DNA from: an uncultured Bacillota bacterium
Lineage (GTDB): Bacteria > Bacillota_I > Bacilli_A > RFN20 > CAG-288
Reading direction: 5' to 3'
DNA: 64,000 nt
NCBI GenBank assembly: GCA_949284445.1
Contig: CASDVP010000002.1
Span: 62,001 to 126,000 of the forward strand
Shown here: positions 54,613-63,063 of the stretch, in pieces
How the letters are laid out: each line of letters begins with the position of its first letter
How positions within the stretch are numbered: position 1 is the first letter of the stretch
The notes under the pieces: model-generated
The model's input: only the letters and a program-made list of their open reading frames with translations
What the model was told of the DNA's origin: nothing
Database searches by the model: none
Position numbers and translations under genes: made by a program

Positions 54613-55140
54613 TTGATGTCAGCTAGTAATTAGCACCAAGATTTTCAATTTTTATCTTGCTTTGTGAGAGCCCACATCTTTATTACCTAGGTTTTATTTT
54701 CGAGTCTATTGACGATGTTGAGAATTAAAAAACTTTTATTTCAGGGATTTCAAAGCATTTATTGAATTGTTTTTTCTGTAAATCTTTGAAGTCGATATCA
54801 TTTTACTTAACTTACTGCCATCTTTTGTGACATCATCAAAAAGTTTTGTGATGTGAACGCCTCTTCCTACAATTTAAAATTTTGAATAACAGACAAGAAG
54901 ATTCGCTTATCTTTTAATAACCAAGATAAGCGATCTTCTTTTTTAGATGTGGAATCAATTCGCTATCCATGAAACTGATTGAAGAGTTTAAGCTAAATCC
55001 TTTTGATAAATGTCTTTATATCTTTATGTCTAAAAGTTAGAGACAAGACGAAGCACCTTTGGCGTTTACGAATCATAAATAAATATGTTATATATTGTAT
55101 TGAATTAATGACTGAAAAGAGCCGGAGGTGATCGGAGTGA
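54613..55140. other. Gene-free, decayed region between lipoprotein and BspA remnant
   Basis: About 530 bp. A minus-strand open stretch (54873-54736, ending LSKMISTSKIYRKNNSINAL and TAA) has no start and no known family. A terminator lies at 54898-54943. Near 55123 there is a good ribosome-like GGAGGTGATC, but the GTG after it opens a frame of only 17 codons. Possibly scars of rearrangement. Confidence 0.4.
54898..54943 (+). terminator. Hairpin terminator in the lipoprotein-BspA gap
   Basis: AAGATtCGCTTATCTT and AAGATAAGCGaTCTT form a long stem with a 9-nt loop, followed by CTTTTTT. Confidence 0.7.
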
Positions 55141-56913
55141 CAAGAACTATTTTTCAAGATCAACTACATTTTAAATGGTGGTACTAATAATGCAAGCAAC
55201 CCAACTTATTTTAGTATTGATGACAATGGGCTTGTGCTTTCTAATCCAACTAGAAACGGTAAAGACTTCGTAGGATGGAAATATAATGGTGGATTTATCG
55301 ATAAAATAGATTCATCTATTATTAATAGTGGCAAAGATATAACATTAGAAGCTATTTGGAGTAATTATACATATAGTGTTCTTGAAGATGATACTGGTGA
55401 TAAATATATAAGTATCACTGGTTGGGACAATTTAAGTGAAGATATAGTTATTCCAGATAAGATTAATGTTAATGATGAAGATTTACCTGTCAAAGAGATC
55501 GGAGATAGTGCATTTAATAACAATCGACAATCAAAATCAGTAACTATTCCAGATAGTGTTGCTAAGATTGGCGATTATGCTTTTGAAAATTGTTCAAAGA
55601 TAACAACAATTTCGATTAGTGAAAGCAGTCGATTGACTACAATTGGTTATGCTGCCTTTTTTAACTGCGCTTCATTGTCATCAATCTATATACCGAGTGG
55701 TGTAACAAAAATTAGGTCTAAAGCTTTAGAAGGCTGCAGTTCTTTCACATCAATCTTTATTTCTGAAAATGTCACTACAATTGAAGAATATGCTTTTCGC
55801 GGCTGTGCCTCATTAACATCAATCTTTATTCCAAATAGTGTCACTACAATTTCTAGTCATGCTTTCCAAAATTGTTTTGATTTAACTATTTATTGTGAAG
55901 CTTCATCGCCATTGAGCGGCTGGTCTTCCTCGTGGAATTATTCTGATAGACCTGTCGTATGGAGCTGCAAGGGTGGAGGAATTTATGGTGATTTCAGATA
56001 CACTATTTATATTGATGAAAATAGTGAATTATATGTAGAGTTAGTGGATTATTTTGGAACTGATTCAAATGTTGTTATTCCTGAATTTATAGATGCAAAA
56101 GATCAAAGAGTTCCTGTTAAAGTGATTAATGAGGTCTTATTTGGTAGTAATGAATCAATGATATCTATTTTTATTCCCGAAAGTGTTACTACGATTGAAA
56201 GTTATGCTTTCTCTGATTGTACCGAGTTAACCGCAATCACCTTTGGTGAAAATAGTTGACTGACTACCATTGAGAGCTATGCTTTTTCTGGATGTTCGTC
56301 ATTAGCTTCAATCAGTTTTCCGGATAATGTTACTAAATTAGGAAATGATGCCTTTAATGGATGCTCAAGCTTAACAACAGTCACTTTTGGCAAAGATAGC
56401 AGATTAACTTTGATAGAAAAGAATGCTTTTAGAGGGTGTATCAAGTTAAAGTCAGTCGCCATTGGTGATAATAGTCAGTTAACAACAATTGGAGACTATG
56501 CTTTCTATGAATGCTCATCTCTGGCATCGATTATTATTCCAAATAGTGTTATTACGATAGGAATTTATGCTTTTTCTGACTGCTCAAGCTTAAAAGAAGT
56601 CATCTTTAGTGAAGATAGTAAATTAACTTTGATAGATTTTCGCGTTTTTTCTGGCTGCTCATCACTGACAACAATTGTTATTCCCAATAGTGTCACTGAA
56701 ATAGGAGATTACGCTTTTTTTGGCTGCACTGCTTTATCATCAATCATAATTCCAGAAAGTGTCACCACAATGGGATCTAAGGTTTTTCAAAAATGTACTT
56801 CCTTAACAATTTATTGTGAGGCTTTATCTCAACCGAGCGGATGGATGTATGATTGGAATTATTCTAATTGTCCAGTTGAATGGGGGATACAAAATCTAGA
56901 AATAAGCAAATAA
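55141..56913 (+). pseudogene. BspA-like leucine-rich-repeat surface protein, broken
   Basis: The frame opens after a TGA at 55138 with no signal peptide. It begins in an InlB B-like unit (KINYILNGGTNNASNPT...DFVGWKYNGG), so the true 5' end is missing. A beta-linker, LRR_5 repeats (pattern YAFxGCSSLTSIxIPNSVT) and a GW-x-WNYS cap then form one module, and a second module repeats the order. At 56257-56259 a TGA interrupts the second module, and the same frame continues perfectly for nine more repeats to 56913. Flanking repeats have S-R/Q-L-T at that spot, so CGA became TGA. Such proteins are adhesins of gut bacteria. Confidence 0.85.
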
Positions 56914-57159
56914 AGTTCTGCATTTTATGCAATCTCAAACAGGCTTCACCAGTTTCTCTCATCAAGCCGATGTCATTTGAAAAGAAGATTTTAACAAAAT
57001 AAAATTTCTAACTAGCTTTTCCAAAAAATGTGCCTATGAAATAGCTTTAGCAAATGCTTGTTTTTAGCTTATAATATTTAAAAAGTAATATTTGAATTAC
57101 TGTTATTGCTTTTCTATATTCTTAATGACATCTATAAATAAAAATGTGAGGTGTTAAGC

Positions 57160-59283
57160 ATGAAAAAGAAAAAATCTATTGTCTCATTGAGTTTATTATC
57201 TCTCTGTTTATTAGCTAGTTGCTCTGAAACTTCTAGCAGCGGCCCATCCACTGGTACTGGTACAGGAAATTCTTCTAGCACTGGTGGACAGGTGATCGAG
57301 CCTGCAGATGTCACCAACTTACAAAGAGCTGGTGATATGAGCTTGAGAGTTGATTTAGGTGAAGATAATCCGATTGTCAGTTATAATTCACCTCTAACCT
57401 ATTCTTATCAAGCTAGCGATGAAAATATAGATACTGCTGCTGAGATCAAGCTTTTACCGAATGAGATGACTAAGGATGATGAAGCTGATATCGAAGCGAT
57501 CAAAGACAACTATAATGCATTAGGCCTCATCATGAGTTTAGTCGGCGAATATGCTGAACAGAGTTCTGTTAATTTGGCTAGCGCATATTACAACGACATG
57601 GCTTCTAAATTAACAGCTGAAAACTTAAGAACCGAAGAACTGACTCTTGATTTTATAGGAGATAAAGTTGCTTTTGTTAACACTAGCACTTTAAATGATA
57701 TCACTTCATTAAGAAGCTATGCAGAAACCACCCTGCCACAAGCTGATATGTCTATGTTGACAACGTTGATCACTTTGATCAGCTCTATCAGCGAACAGGC
57801 TTCTAATGATTTGATCGCTCTTTTAAAAACTATCGACATTTTATTACCTGATGAATCCACTTTAAGACCGATTCTTTCGATTATCGGAGATGCTGTTGAT
57901 CTGATCGGTAATGGAATATCTATCAACCTTGAAGGTGATCCTGAAAATGATGATATTTATTATGTCAGCGTTTATTTGAATGAAGATGGTGTTCCGTTAG
58001 CTAATGAGTTATTAGGTAAACTTTTAGGCGAATCTGCTAGTTCACTTTCTTTGAATGATTTTACACTCGATTTAACATTACAAAATAGTGACACCAGAAA
58101 TGGGCTTTTGACCGATTTGACTTTGAATCTTGATTTAGCTTTTAACACGCTTAGCTTGCCTGTTCAAGTAGATTTCAACTTAGGTACTGATGAAAAAGAG
58201 ATTTCTAAAACCTACTTCTCCGATGCTAAATTTGCTCTTGACGACTATGCTACCATCAATACGGCTGTAGATTCATTCTATTCACCTATTAAAAATTATG
58301 TTCAGCTACCTGAAAATAGTTTAATAACACTTATAAAAATGTTTGGTCCGTTGATGGGACTGGATTTCGAATTCGGATTCATGACTACTGATGTGTCACT
58401 GACATCAGAAGTCGGTGAAACACTTAAAACAGCCTCAGAACAAATCGATAACTTAGACAATGATGTAAAATTTATTATAGGTGACTATATCACTAAAGAT
58501 AATATTATGACCGAATACAATAAAGGTCTTGATATAGTTAAAAAGGCTGTGTCTGATTATGCCTCTGCCTCTAGTCCTTCTATCTCTTCTAGCAATGTCA
58601 AAATCTACTTCTCTTCTTTGGTTGAATATGCTGATTGGGATATCGCATTGAGTGAAAATAACGGTGCTGACTTACTCTCATCATTAGGTGAATATTTAGA
58701 TGGAGTACTGACTTCAGCTGATACTTCATTAACAGATTTACAAAATGCTTTGTCAGCAGAAACTATTGCTGAAAAAGACATTATATCTAAATACGGCGCT
58801 TTTAATGAAGCTGATAAAGATGTCACAAACAATGTTCAATATTTCTATGGTGATAAATCAACTGAATTAGAAACATATAACGAGAATAAATCAACTGTTC
58901 TAGAAGCAGTTACTCAATATCAAAGCAGTAGTATTAACACAAAAGTCAGTTCTTTGACTGATTATGCAAGTTTACAGAATTTATATTCTTCTGAGTTTTA
59001 TACCACCTTTTTCTCTGATGGCTCTTCAAATTTATTGAGCGCTGATTCAGCATCTAAAGTCACCTCTATTTTAGAAGCTGAAGCCACTTCATTAAAAACT
59101 GATTTGTTATCAGCGTTTAAAGCTAGCGCCGATAAAGAAAGTTTTTCCTCCGCATTAAACACTTTTAAAGGTGATATCAGCGCCTTAAAAAACATCGAAC
59201 AATCTTTTTTATCCACGGATGAGATTTATTCTGATTTGAATGCTTTTTGCACATTATTAAATGATGCCTTACCAGCTGCTTAG
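57160..59283 (+). CDS. Large lipoprotein of unknown function
   Basis: 707 aa. ATG 57160 (behind GAGGTG) gives MKKKKSIVSLSLLSLCLLASC with lipid Cys at 21, then a Ser/Thr/Gly linker. The rest is acidic and Ser/Leu-rich with many predicted helices and no Trp-rich or catalytic motif. Residues from about 460 on appear as repeated helical pairs (SSLTDYASLQ-like, ALSAETIAEKD). It is a surface-anchored protein of unknown role, unrelated by eye to the lipoprotein at 52.6 kb except for the signal region. TATAAT lies about 75 nt upstream (gap 56914-57159 otherwise empty). Confidence 0.75.
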   Translation: MKKKKSIVSLSLLSLCLLASCSETSSSGPSTGTGTGNSSSTGGQVIEPADVTNLQRAGDMSLRVDLGEDNPIVSYNSPLTYSYQASDENIDTAAEIKLLPNEMTKDDEADIEAIKDNYNALGLIMSLVGEYAEQSSVNLASAYYNDMASKLTAENLRTEELTLDFIGDKVAFVNTSTLNDITSLRSYAETTLPQADMSMLTTLITLISSISEQASNDLIALLKTIDILLPDESTLRPILSIIGDAVDLIGNGISINLEGDPENDDIYYVSVYLNEDGVPLANELLGKLLGESASSLSLNDFTLDLTLQNSDTRNGLLTDLTLNLDLAFNTLSLPVQVDFNLGTDEKEISKTYFSDAKFALDDYATINTAVDSFYSPIKNYVQLPENSLITLIKMFGPLMGLDFEFGFMTTDVSLTSEVGETLKTASEQIDNLDNDVKFIIGDYITKDNIMTEYNKGLDIVKKAVSDYASASSPSISSSNVKIYFSSLVEYADWDIALSENNGADLLSSLGEYLDGVLTSADTSLTDLQNALSAETIAEKDIISKYGAFNEADKDVTNNVQYFYGDKSTELETYNENKSTVLEAVTQYQSSSINTKVSSLTDYASLQNLYSSEFYTTFFSDGSSNLLSADSASKVTSILEAEATSLKTDLLSAFKASADKESFSSALNTFKGDISALKNIEQSFLSTDEIYSDLNAFCTLLNDALPAA

Positions 59284-59359
59284 TAAATCCTGGCTGCAAA
59301 ATTTATCTTCTATCAAATAGAATAGTGTATAATTTTCTGGTTGCTTTTAGCGGTGATAT

Positions 59360-59728
59360 ATGGAACAAAATAAAACTATTGAAAACAGAATCGATGAGAG
59401 TTTAGAAAAGATCAGACCTTTTCTTCAAAGAGAAGGCGGTGATATCAGATTAGATCATTTTGACAAGGATACAGGTGTTTGCTATGTCGATATGATCGGT
59501 GCTTGTGCGGGCTGTGTTTTAGCAGCCAGCGATGTTTCTGATTCTATCGAAGTCATGTTGATGGATGAGATACCTGAGATCAAAAAAGTCGAGTTGATCG
59601 CTCCGACAGTTGAGCAGAGCTTTGATGATCTGATCAAAAGGTTACAAGAAGAACAACAAGCTTCTCTTGAACTCGATGAAATCAATAAACATCGTCAAAC
59701 TGAAGTGAAAGATGAATCCTCTAAGTGA
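59360..59728 (+). CDS. NifU C-terminal-type Fe-S scaffold, long form
   Basis: 122 aa. The NifU-like domain fills residues 7-80 with IRPFLQREGGDIRLDHF and the cluster-binding CAGC in GACAGCVLAASDV. The Glu/Lys-rich tail (about 85-122) is not part of the domain. It may carry a transient Fe-S cluster. It overlaps the next NifU gene by 17 bp. TATAAT lies 26 nt before the ATG. Confidence 0.85.
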   Translation: MEQNKTIENRIDESLEKIRPFLQREGGDIRLDHFDKDTGVCYVDMIGACAGCVLAASDVSDSIEVMLMDEIPEIKKVELIAPTVEQSFDDLIKRLQEEQQASLELDEINKHRQTEVKDESSK

Positions 59729-59975
59729 ATTAAAAATCCTGCAAAAAGCTGAGATAGCGATATCAGCTATACGACCTTTTATCGAACGTGATGGCTCGAC
59801 TATTTCAGTGAAAGATTTTAAAGATGGCGTTTTATATGTCGTTGTGACTGGTGCCTGTGTAGGATGTGCTTTAGCTAATGATGAATTTCCTGAAATCATC
59901 GAAGCTTTAGAAAGCGAAATTCCAGAAATAAAAAAAGTCGAACTACTAAAAGAGAACGGAATGCCATTATTTTGA
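59712..59975 (+). CDS. NifU C-terminal-type Fe-S scaffold, short form
   Basis: 87 aa. Same fold as the preceding gene: IRPFIERDGSTISVKDF and CVGC in GACVGCALANDEF. The two products are clearly paralogous (both end EIPEIKKVEL) but differ outside the core. It begins inside the end of the upstream gene. No NifS or SUF gene is present in the window. Confidence 0.82.
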   Translation: MNPLSELKILQKAEIAISAIRPFIERDGSTISVKDFKDGVLYVVVTGACVGCALANDEFPEIIEALESEIPEIKKVELLKENGMPLF

Positions 59976-60015
59976 ATAAAAAACTAATATTAGTAATACT
60001 TATTAAATATAATCT

Positions 60016-60026
60016 GTGCTAAAATT
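60016..60026 (+). promoter_or_regulatory. Extended -10 promoter of pduL
   Basis: TGTGCTAAAAT, TRTGn-extended form, 20 nt before the ATG at 60047; GCGAGGT ribosome site follows. Confidence 0.6.
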
Positions 60027-60046
60027 TTTAAGCGAGGTAAATAACA

Positions 60047-60688
60047 ATGGCTGAAAATAAATTTATTGTCGAAACTTCTGCTCATCACATCCATGTCTGT
60101 AAAGAAACTTTAGAAAAATTATTCGGTGAAGGTTTTGAACTTGAAGTGAAGAAGATGCTTTCACAACCCGGCATGTTCGCGTCTAATCAAAGACTCGATG
60201 TCGTCTATCATGCTACTGTTAAGAATAGAGTCACTGGTGAATTAGAACATAAAGACTTCACTTTAAAGAATCTTTCTATCTTAGGTCCTTGCCGTAAGGC
60301 TGATCAGGTTGAGATCTCTATGACTGAAGCTAGATCTCTTAAAGCTGATGTTCCGATCCGTGAATCTGGTGATACAAAAGGTTCTTGTCCTTGCACATTA
60401 GTCAATCCTAAGAATGGTAAATCCGTCGATATTCCTGAGGGTATGATCATCGCTAAGAGACATATTCATATGACTCCGAAAGATGCCGAGAACTTCCATG
60501 TTCAAAATGGTCAAATCGTCTCTGTTAAGATCGTTTCTTCTAATGGAAGAAGTGCTGTTTTAGGTGATGTCGTCATCCGTGTTTCTGATTCTTATGCTTT
60601 AGCTATGCATATTGATACCGATGAATCAAATGCTGTTGGCGGCGCTAGTACTAGTGTCTTTGGCGAAATCGTCCCTGAGGATTTTTAA
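60047..60688 (+). CDS. pduL: Phosphate acyltransferase PduL
   Basis: 213 aa. Two zinc-binding His clusters: SAHHIHVCKETLEKLFGEG near the N-terminus and AKRHIHMTPKDAE. PduL converts acetyl-CoA or propionyl-CoA to the acyl phosphate. No microcompartment shell gene or N-terminal encapsulation peptide is visible, so a housekeeping acetate-forming role (instead of Pta) is inferred. Its stop overlaps the next start by one base. Confidence 0.92.
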   Translation: MAENKFIVETSAHHIHVCKETLEKLFGEGFELEVKKMLSQPGMFASNQRLDVVYHATVKNRVTGELEHKDFTLKNLSILGPCRKADQVEISMTEARSLKADVPIRESGDTKGSCPCTLVNPKNGKSVDIPEGMIIAKRHIHMTPKDAENFHVQNGQIVSVKIVSSNGRSAVLGDVVIRVSDSYALAMHIDTDESNAVGGASTSVFGEIVPEDF

Positions 60689-61644
60689 TGCCAAATTTGT
60701 TGGCTCATACTCTTCTTGTAAAAAGATTTTACATCAAGGAAGATGAGGAGAATTTAGATACTGTATCTAATTCTTTTATAAAAGGAAATTATGAATTTTT
60801 AGCCCTTGGAACTCAAGGACCCGACCCGCTCTTTTATGTCGGCGTCATACCATTTCACGCCCCTCATTTATTGACTGCTAAAAAGCGTTTAGGAAATAAG
60901 ATTCATAAAACCGATGGAAAAAAGTTTTTTAAATTATTAGTCGATCGTTGCTATATCATCGAAGACGATATCGAAAGAGCTAAATTTCAATCGTTTGTCC
61001 TTGGTCAGTTTGCTCATTATCTTTTAGATCGTGAAGCTCACCCATATGTTCTTTATCAATCAGGATTTGATGAGAATGGCAAAATCAAAGGTAAATATCA
61101 TTATGAGCACGCTCATTTTGAGGCTCAGATCGATGTGTTATTAGCTAAGAAATTTAAGATGACTTATTTTCTTAGCAATCCTAGTGACGTTCTTTCTCTC
61201 AATGCTGAATATCTCAATCTAATAGATAAAAATTTTGTTCCAGTTATCAAAAAGTTTTTCAATGATTCTAAGATCCCTAACAAACTTTATACATGCGCTA
61301 TAAAAAACATGCATGCTGCTATCTCTTTCATGAACCATCACGGAAAAATCAAGTCAAAAATAGTTGGCAAAAATAACTTGGGTGCTCTATATCTCTCGCC
61401 TGACACAGCTGATCCTAAGGTGCTGAACTCTGAAAATGAGACATGGTTAGATTCGATAACAGGAGCTATGCGAAAAGAATCGTTTTTAGAGCTTCATACC
61501 AAGGCGTTCCAACTTCTTTGTCAATGCTATCACGATTTGTTAAAGAACGGCTTCAATTATGAGGTATTTTCAAAATATCTAAACGGTTTAGATTATTATG
61601 GCTCACCTTCTGGTGCTAAATGGCAGTATAAAAAGAAGAATTGA
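60688..61644 (+). CDS. Zinc-dependent phospholipase C-family protein
   Basis: 318 aa. Family PF00882-type features: MPNLLAHTLLVKRF with the N-terminal His, LGTQGPDPLFYVG, FVLGQFAHYLLDREAHPY (metal-binding His/Asp) and HYEHAHFEAQID. It has no signal peptide, so it is cytosolic; the substrate may be a phospholipid or another phosphate ester. It is coupled to pduL by one overlapping base. Confidence 0.78.
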   Translation: MPNLLAHTLLVKRFYIKEDEENLDTVSNSFIKGNYEFLALGTQGPDPLFYVGVIPFHAPHLLTAKKRLGNKIHKTDGKKFFKLLVDRCYIIEDDIERAKFQSFVLGQFAHYLLDREAHPYVLYQSGFDENGKIKGKYHYEHAHFEAQIDVLLAKKFKMTYFLSNPSDVLSLNAEYLNLIDKNFVPVIKKFFNDSKIPNKLYTCAIKNMHAAISFMNHHGKIKSKIVGKNNLGALYLSPDTADPKVLNSENETWLDSITGAMRKESFLELHTKAFQLLCQCYHDLLKNGFNYEVFSKYLNGLDYYGSPSGAKWQYKKKN

Positions 61645-61666
61645 AAAATAAATATTAACTATTAAA

Positions 61667-61716
61667 ACTTGTTCAGTTGAAATCTAAAAAGATAAAATTG
61701 AACAAGTTTTTATTTT
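61667..61716 (+). terminator. Terminator after pduL and the phospholipase gene
   Basis: AACTTGTTCA...TGAACAAGTT, a perfect 10-bp outer stem around a ~22-nt loop, followed by TTTATTTTT. Confidence 0.8.
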
Positions 61717-61770
61717 TGTTATATTAAATTTATTTATAATTATATATAATTATTTGAGAGGAAATTAGCG

Positions 61771-63063
61771 ATGGGTTTTCATTTATTTAAATCTTCAGAA
61801 AAGCTGACCATTCCTGACAATAAAGAGGAGTTGCTGAAAAAGCCATACACAAAATTCGATCCGGAATTTGTTTATGTGCCTCTCAGCAGAAATGGTAAGC
61901 CTTTAAGAGAGATTCGTGGTGTTGGTGATTATGTTGCTAGGGGAACATTATTAGCATTAGATGATGATAATTTCCCGATCTACTCTTCAGTCTCTGGTTA
62001 TATTAAAGACAAAAAAGAGATGGATTTTGCTAATGGTCATATGATGGCTTTAGTCATTCAAAATGATCATAAGCATACCTTTGAACTTCGCAAACCATTA
62101 GGGAAAGTTGCTGATGTTAGCAAAGAAGAAATCTATAAAACGATCAAATATTCAGGCTGCATCGGCTTTGGTGGTGCTGGCTTTCCAACTTATAAGAAAT
62201 ATCAAAAACCTGCCCAATATCTTTTCATCAATGCTGTGGAGTGCGAACCTTACTTAGCATGTGATTATTTGATGGGGATCTCTCATATCAACTTAGTATT
62301 TGCGGCTATCCCTTATCTTTTAAAATTAACAGGTGCTAAAAAAGTTTATTTTGTCGCTAAAGAACGTCATGAATTATTGATCGAAGAAGCTATCAATGAG
62401 AGCAAAAAACATCCTTCTTATCATGTTGAAGTGGTCAAAGTTCCTGATGTTTATCCGATGGGTTATGAAAGAAGTATCATCTCGTATGTCTTGCATAAAA
62501 AATACGATAAATTACCGATTGAAGTCGGTGCGATCGTCAATAATATCTACACTTATATGATGCTCGGTGAACGCTTCATTTATGGAACAGTTCCTGTCAG
62601 CAGATGTATAACTGTTGCTGGATTAGTCAAAAAGCCGCAATCAGTTTTGACACCAGCCTGGACCTTAGCTTCAGACCTCATCAAATTCTGCGGTGGTCGT
62701 TCCACAAAAAGACCGACTATGGTCGTCGATGGTGGTCCGATGGCTGGTAAGGCTCATCGCAATGACTTTGTCACTTGCTTAGAGACAAATGGTGTTCTAG
62801 TCTTCAGAGACAAATATGTACGCCCTGAACCCTGCTGGCATTGCGGTGATTGCTGCTCTAATTGCCCGATGGATTTACAGCCTGTTCAAATTCAGATGGC
62901 GTTGAAGAGCAAAGATATCGATCGCCTCATCACTTTAGAGGCTGATAAGTGTATCAATTGTGGATTATGCTCTTATGTGTGCCCTGCCCATATCGATGTT
63001 TCAAATAATGTTCAGATTGCTAAAGCCTTGGTTATCAAGGCAAAGAGAGGAGAGAAAAAATGA
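61771..63063 (+). CDS. rnfC: Ion-translocating oxidoreductase complex subunit C
   Basis: 430 aa. A barrel-sandwich N-terminus (VYVPLSRNGKPLREI), FMN/NADH-binding GCIGFGGAGFPTYKK with NAVECEPYLACDY, and two [4Fe-4S] motifs, CWHCGDCCSNC and CINCGLCSYVC. Rnf couples ferredoxin:NAD oxidoreduction to Na+ or H+ export. GAGAGGA ribosome site. rnfD overlaps its stop by 4 bp. Confidence 0.96.
   Translation: MGFHLFKSSEKLTIPDNKEELLKKPYTKFDPEFVYVPLSRNGKPLREIRGVGDYVARGTLLALDDDNFPIYSSVSGYIKDKKEMDFANGHMMALVIQNDHKHTFELRKPLGKVADVSKEEIYKTIKYSGCIGFGGAGFPTYKKYQKPAQYLFINAVECEPYLACDYLMGISHINLVFAAIPYLLKLTGAKKVYFVAKERHELLIEEAINESKKHPSYHVEVVKVPDVYPMGYERSIISYVLHKKYDKLPIEVGAIVNNIYTYMMLGERFIYGTVPVSRCITVAGLVKKPQSVLTPAWTLASDLIKFCGGRSTKRPTMVVDGGPMAGKAHRNDFVTCLETNGVLVFRDKYVRPEPCWHCGDCCSNCPMDLQPVQIQMALKSKDIDRLITLEADKCINCGLCSYVCPAHIDVSNNVQIAKALVIKAKRGEKK

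Noticed and set aside
55020..55130. Possible transposase remnant before the BspA gene
   Set aside because: A short frame (HLWRLRIINKY...) looks protein-like but I could not tie it to any transposase family.
56257..56259. TGA read as Trp (mycoplasma code)
   Set aside because: The expected residue is Arg or Gln, not Trp, and several genes (MFS 32826, nrnA 43151, rnfC 63061) end in TGA overlapping the next start. Conserved proteins use TGG for Trp.
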